This document shows, one piece after another, positions 7,533 to 7,706 of a stretch of 7,706 bases of DNA. The notes beneath the pieces are model-generated. The model did not search any database, was not told where the DNA came from, and saw nothing but the letters and a program-made list of their open reading frames with translations. The stretch lies in the NCBI GenBank assembly GCA_029265085.1, contig JAJUJY010000184.1, forward strand, positions 1-7,706, read 5' to 3'. Both the position numbers and the translations under genes were made by a program. Source of the stretch: Chloroflexota bacterium (GTDB lineage Bacteria; Chloroflexota; Anaerolineae; Anaerolineales; Anaerolineaceae). Each line of letters starts with the position of its first letter. Within the stretch, counting starts at the first letter, position 1.

Positions 7533-7542
7533 AGATGTTTAG

Positions 7543-7571
7543 AGTATAGCACCCACAACAGGCTCCGTCAA
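7543..7571 (-). promoter_or_regulatory. Sigma70-type promoter of the GntR-korA-korB group
   Basis: On the - strand TTGACG (7566-7571) is the -35 box and TATACT (7543-7548) the -10 box, separated by exactly 17 nt. Each box differs from consensus at one position. The predicted start is near 7536, giving a leader of about 40 nt. No promoter was seen in the 38-bp gap before korA, so this is the likely promoter for all three genes. Confidence 0.8.
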
Positions 7572-7611
7572 GAATGACCTTTGTAAGTCTAGTTTTGTGA
7601 CGATAAACAGA

Positions 7612-7627
7612 TTGGCAATAATGCCAA
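7612..7627. promoter_or_regulatory. Palindrome TTGGCA-N4-TGCCAA
   Basis: Two perfect 6-bp arms, 7612-7617 and 7622-7627, flank ATAA. The centre lies about 84 nt upstream of the predicted GntR gene start. The TTGG...CCAA edges recall the PdhR operator, but the spacing is wider. It may bind this regulator or another factor, for this operon or for a gene beyond the right edge. Confidence 0.5.
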
Positions 7628-7628
7628 A

Positions 7629-7646
7629 TTGTGAATCAATTCACAA
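7629..7646. promoter_or_regulatory. CRP-family-like palindrome TTGTGAAT-CA-ATTCACAA
   Basis: Perfect 8-bp arms (7629-7636 and 7639-7646) with a 2-nt centre. The core reads TGTGA-N6-TCACA, the consensus pattern of CRP-type sites. The centre is about 101 nt upstream of the predicted - strand start. Only 1 nt separates it from the TTGGCA palindrome. A CRP/FNR-family activator or repressor is the simplest reader, although the organism's CRP specificity is unknown. Confidence 0.6.
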
Positions 7647-7653
7647 ATAAATT

Positions 7654-7679
7654 CGGGAGCTCCGCCAGAGCGATTCCCG
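7654..7679. other. Bulged GC-rich hairpin near the right edge
   Basis: CGGGA (7654-7658) pairs with TCCCG (7675-7679), and GCTC (7659-7662) pairs with GAGC (7668-7671) around a 5-nt loop, leaving a 3-nt bulge at 7672-7674. No T run of terminator length follows on either strand. It could be the end of a transcript or part of a leader of a gene beyond the window. The rest of 7647-7706 holds nothing else I can support. Confidence 0.35.
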
Positions 7680-7706
7680 TTCGAGTTCCATGCCAAAATA
7701 ACAGCC

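Noticed and set aside
7595..7622. Possible + strand promoter, TTGTGA with AATAAT 16 nt later
   Set aside because: The -35 match is weak, the -10 falls inside a palindrome, and no + strand start codon with an open frame follows within the window.
7660..7706. tRNA-like GTTCGAGT sequence
   Set aside because: The flanking bases cannot form the 5-bp T stem, and no other cloverleaf arms are present.
7630..7706. Possible C-terminal tail of an upstream - strand gene
   Set aside because: All three - strand frames are open to the edge over a short stretch, and none of the translations is recognisable, so no frame can be chosen.

Overview
The window looks like chromosomal DNA from a moderately AT-rich, probably anaerobic bacterium. 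The two-gene 2-oxoacid:ferredoxin oxidoreductase with a gamma-alpha fused large subunit, the FCD-type GntR regulator and the general style of the proteins would fit Chloroflexota (Anaerolineae-like). That placement rests on protein flavour only and is tentative. No rRNA, tRNA, CRISPR array, insertion sequence or other mobile element is visible.

Left half (1-3820), + strand: four genes in the same direction with short gaps (15, 29 and 44 bp). They are the C-terminal end of an HD-GYP domain protein (cut by the window edge), a YghO-like GNAT acyltransferase, a GPH/MelB-type sugar:cation symporter and a two-domain 3-mercaptopyruvate sulfurtransferase. They could share one transcript, but no common pathway is evident. 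The third gap contains a near-perfect Shine-Dalgarno inside a small hairpin.

Middle (3823-3856): a strong hairpin flanked by an A tract and a T tract serves as a bidirectional terminator between the two convergent gene groups.

Right half (3863-7496), - strand: read in transcription order, a GntR/FCD regulator is followed by korA and korB, which encode the two subunits of a 2-oxoacid:ferredoxin oxidoreductase. The regulator has a good sigma70-type promoter (TTGACG-17 nt-TATACT) with an inverted repeat just downstream, as expected for autoregulation. The layout suggests that the regulator senses an organic acid and controls itself and korAB.

Right edge (7497-7706): no gene can be supported, but the stretch is rich in symmetry. 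It holds the promoter, the GAATT dyads, a TTGGCA/TGCCAA palindrome, a perfect 8+2+8 palindrome that also fits the CRP-family pattern TGTGA-N6-TCACA, and a GC-rich hairpin.

Most of the window is ordinary metabolic and regulatory sequence. The regulatory region upstream of the GntR gene is the part that best repays a second look. I did not find a convincing undescribed system.
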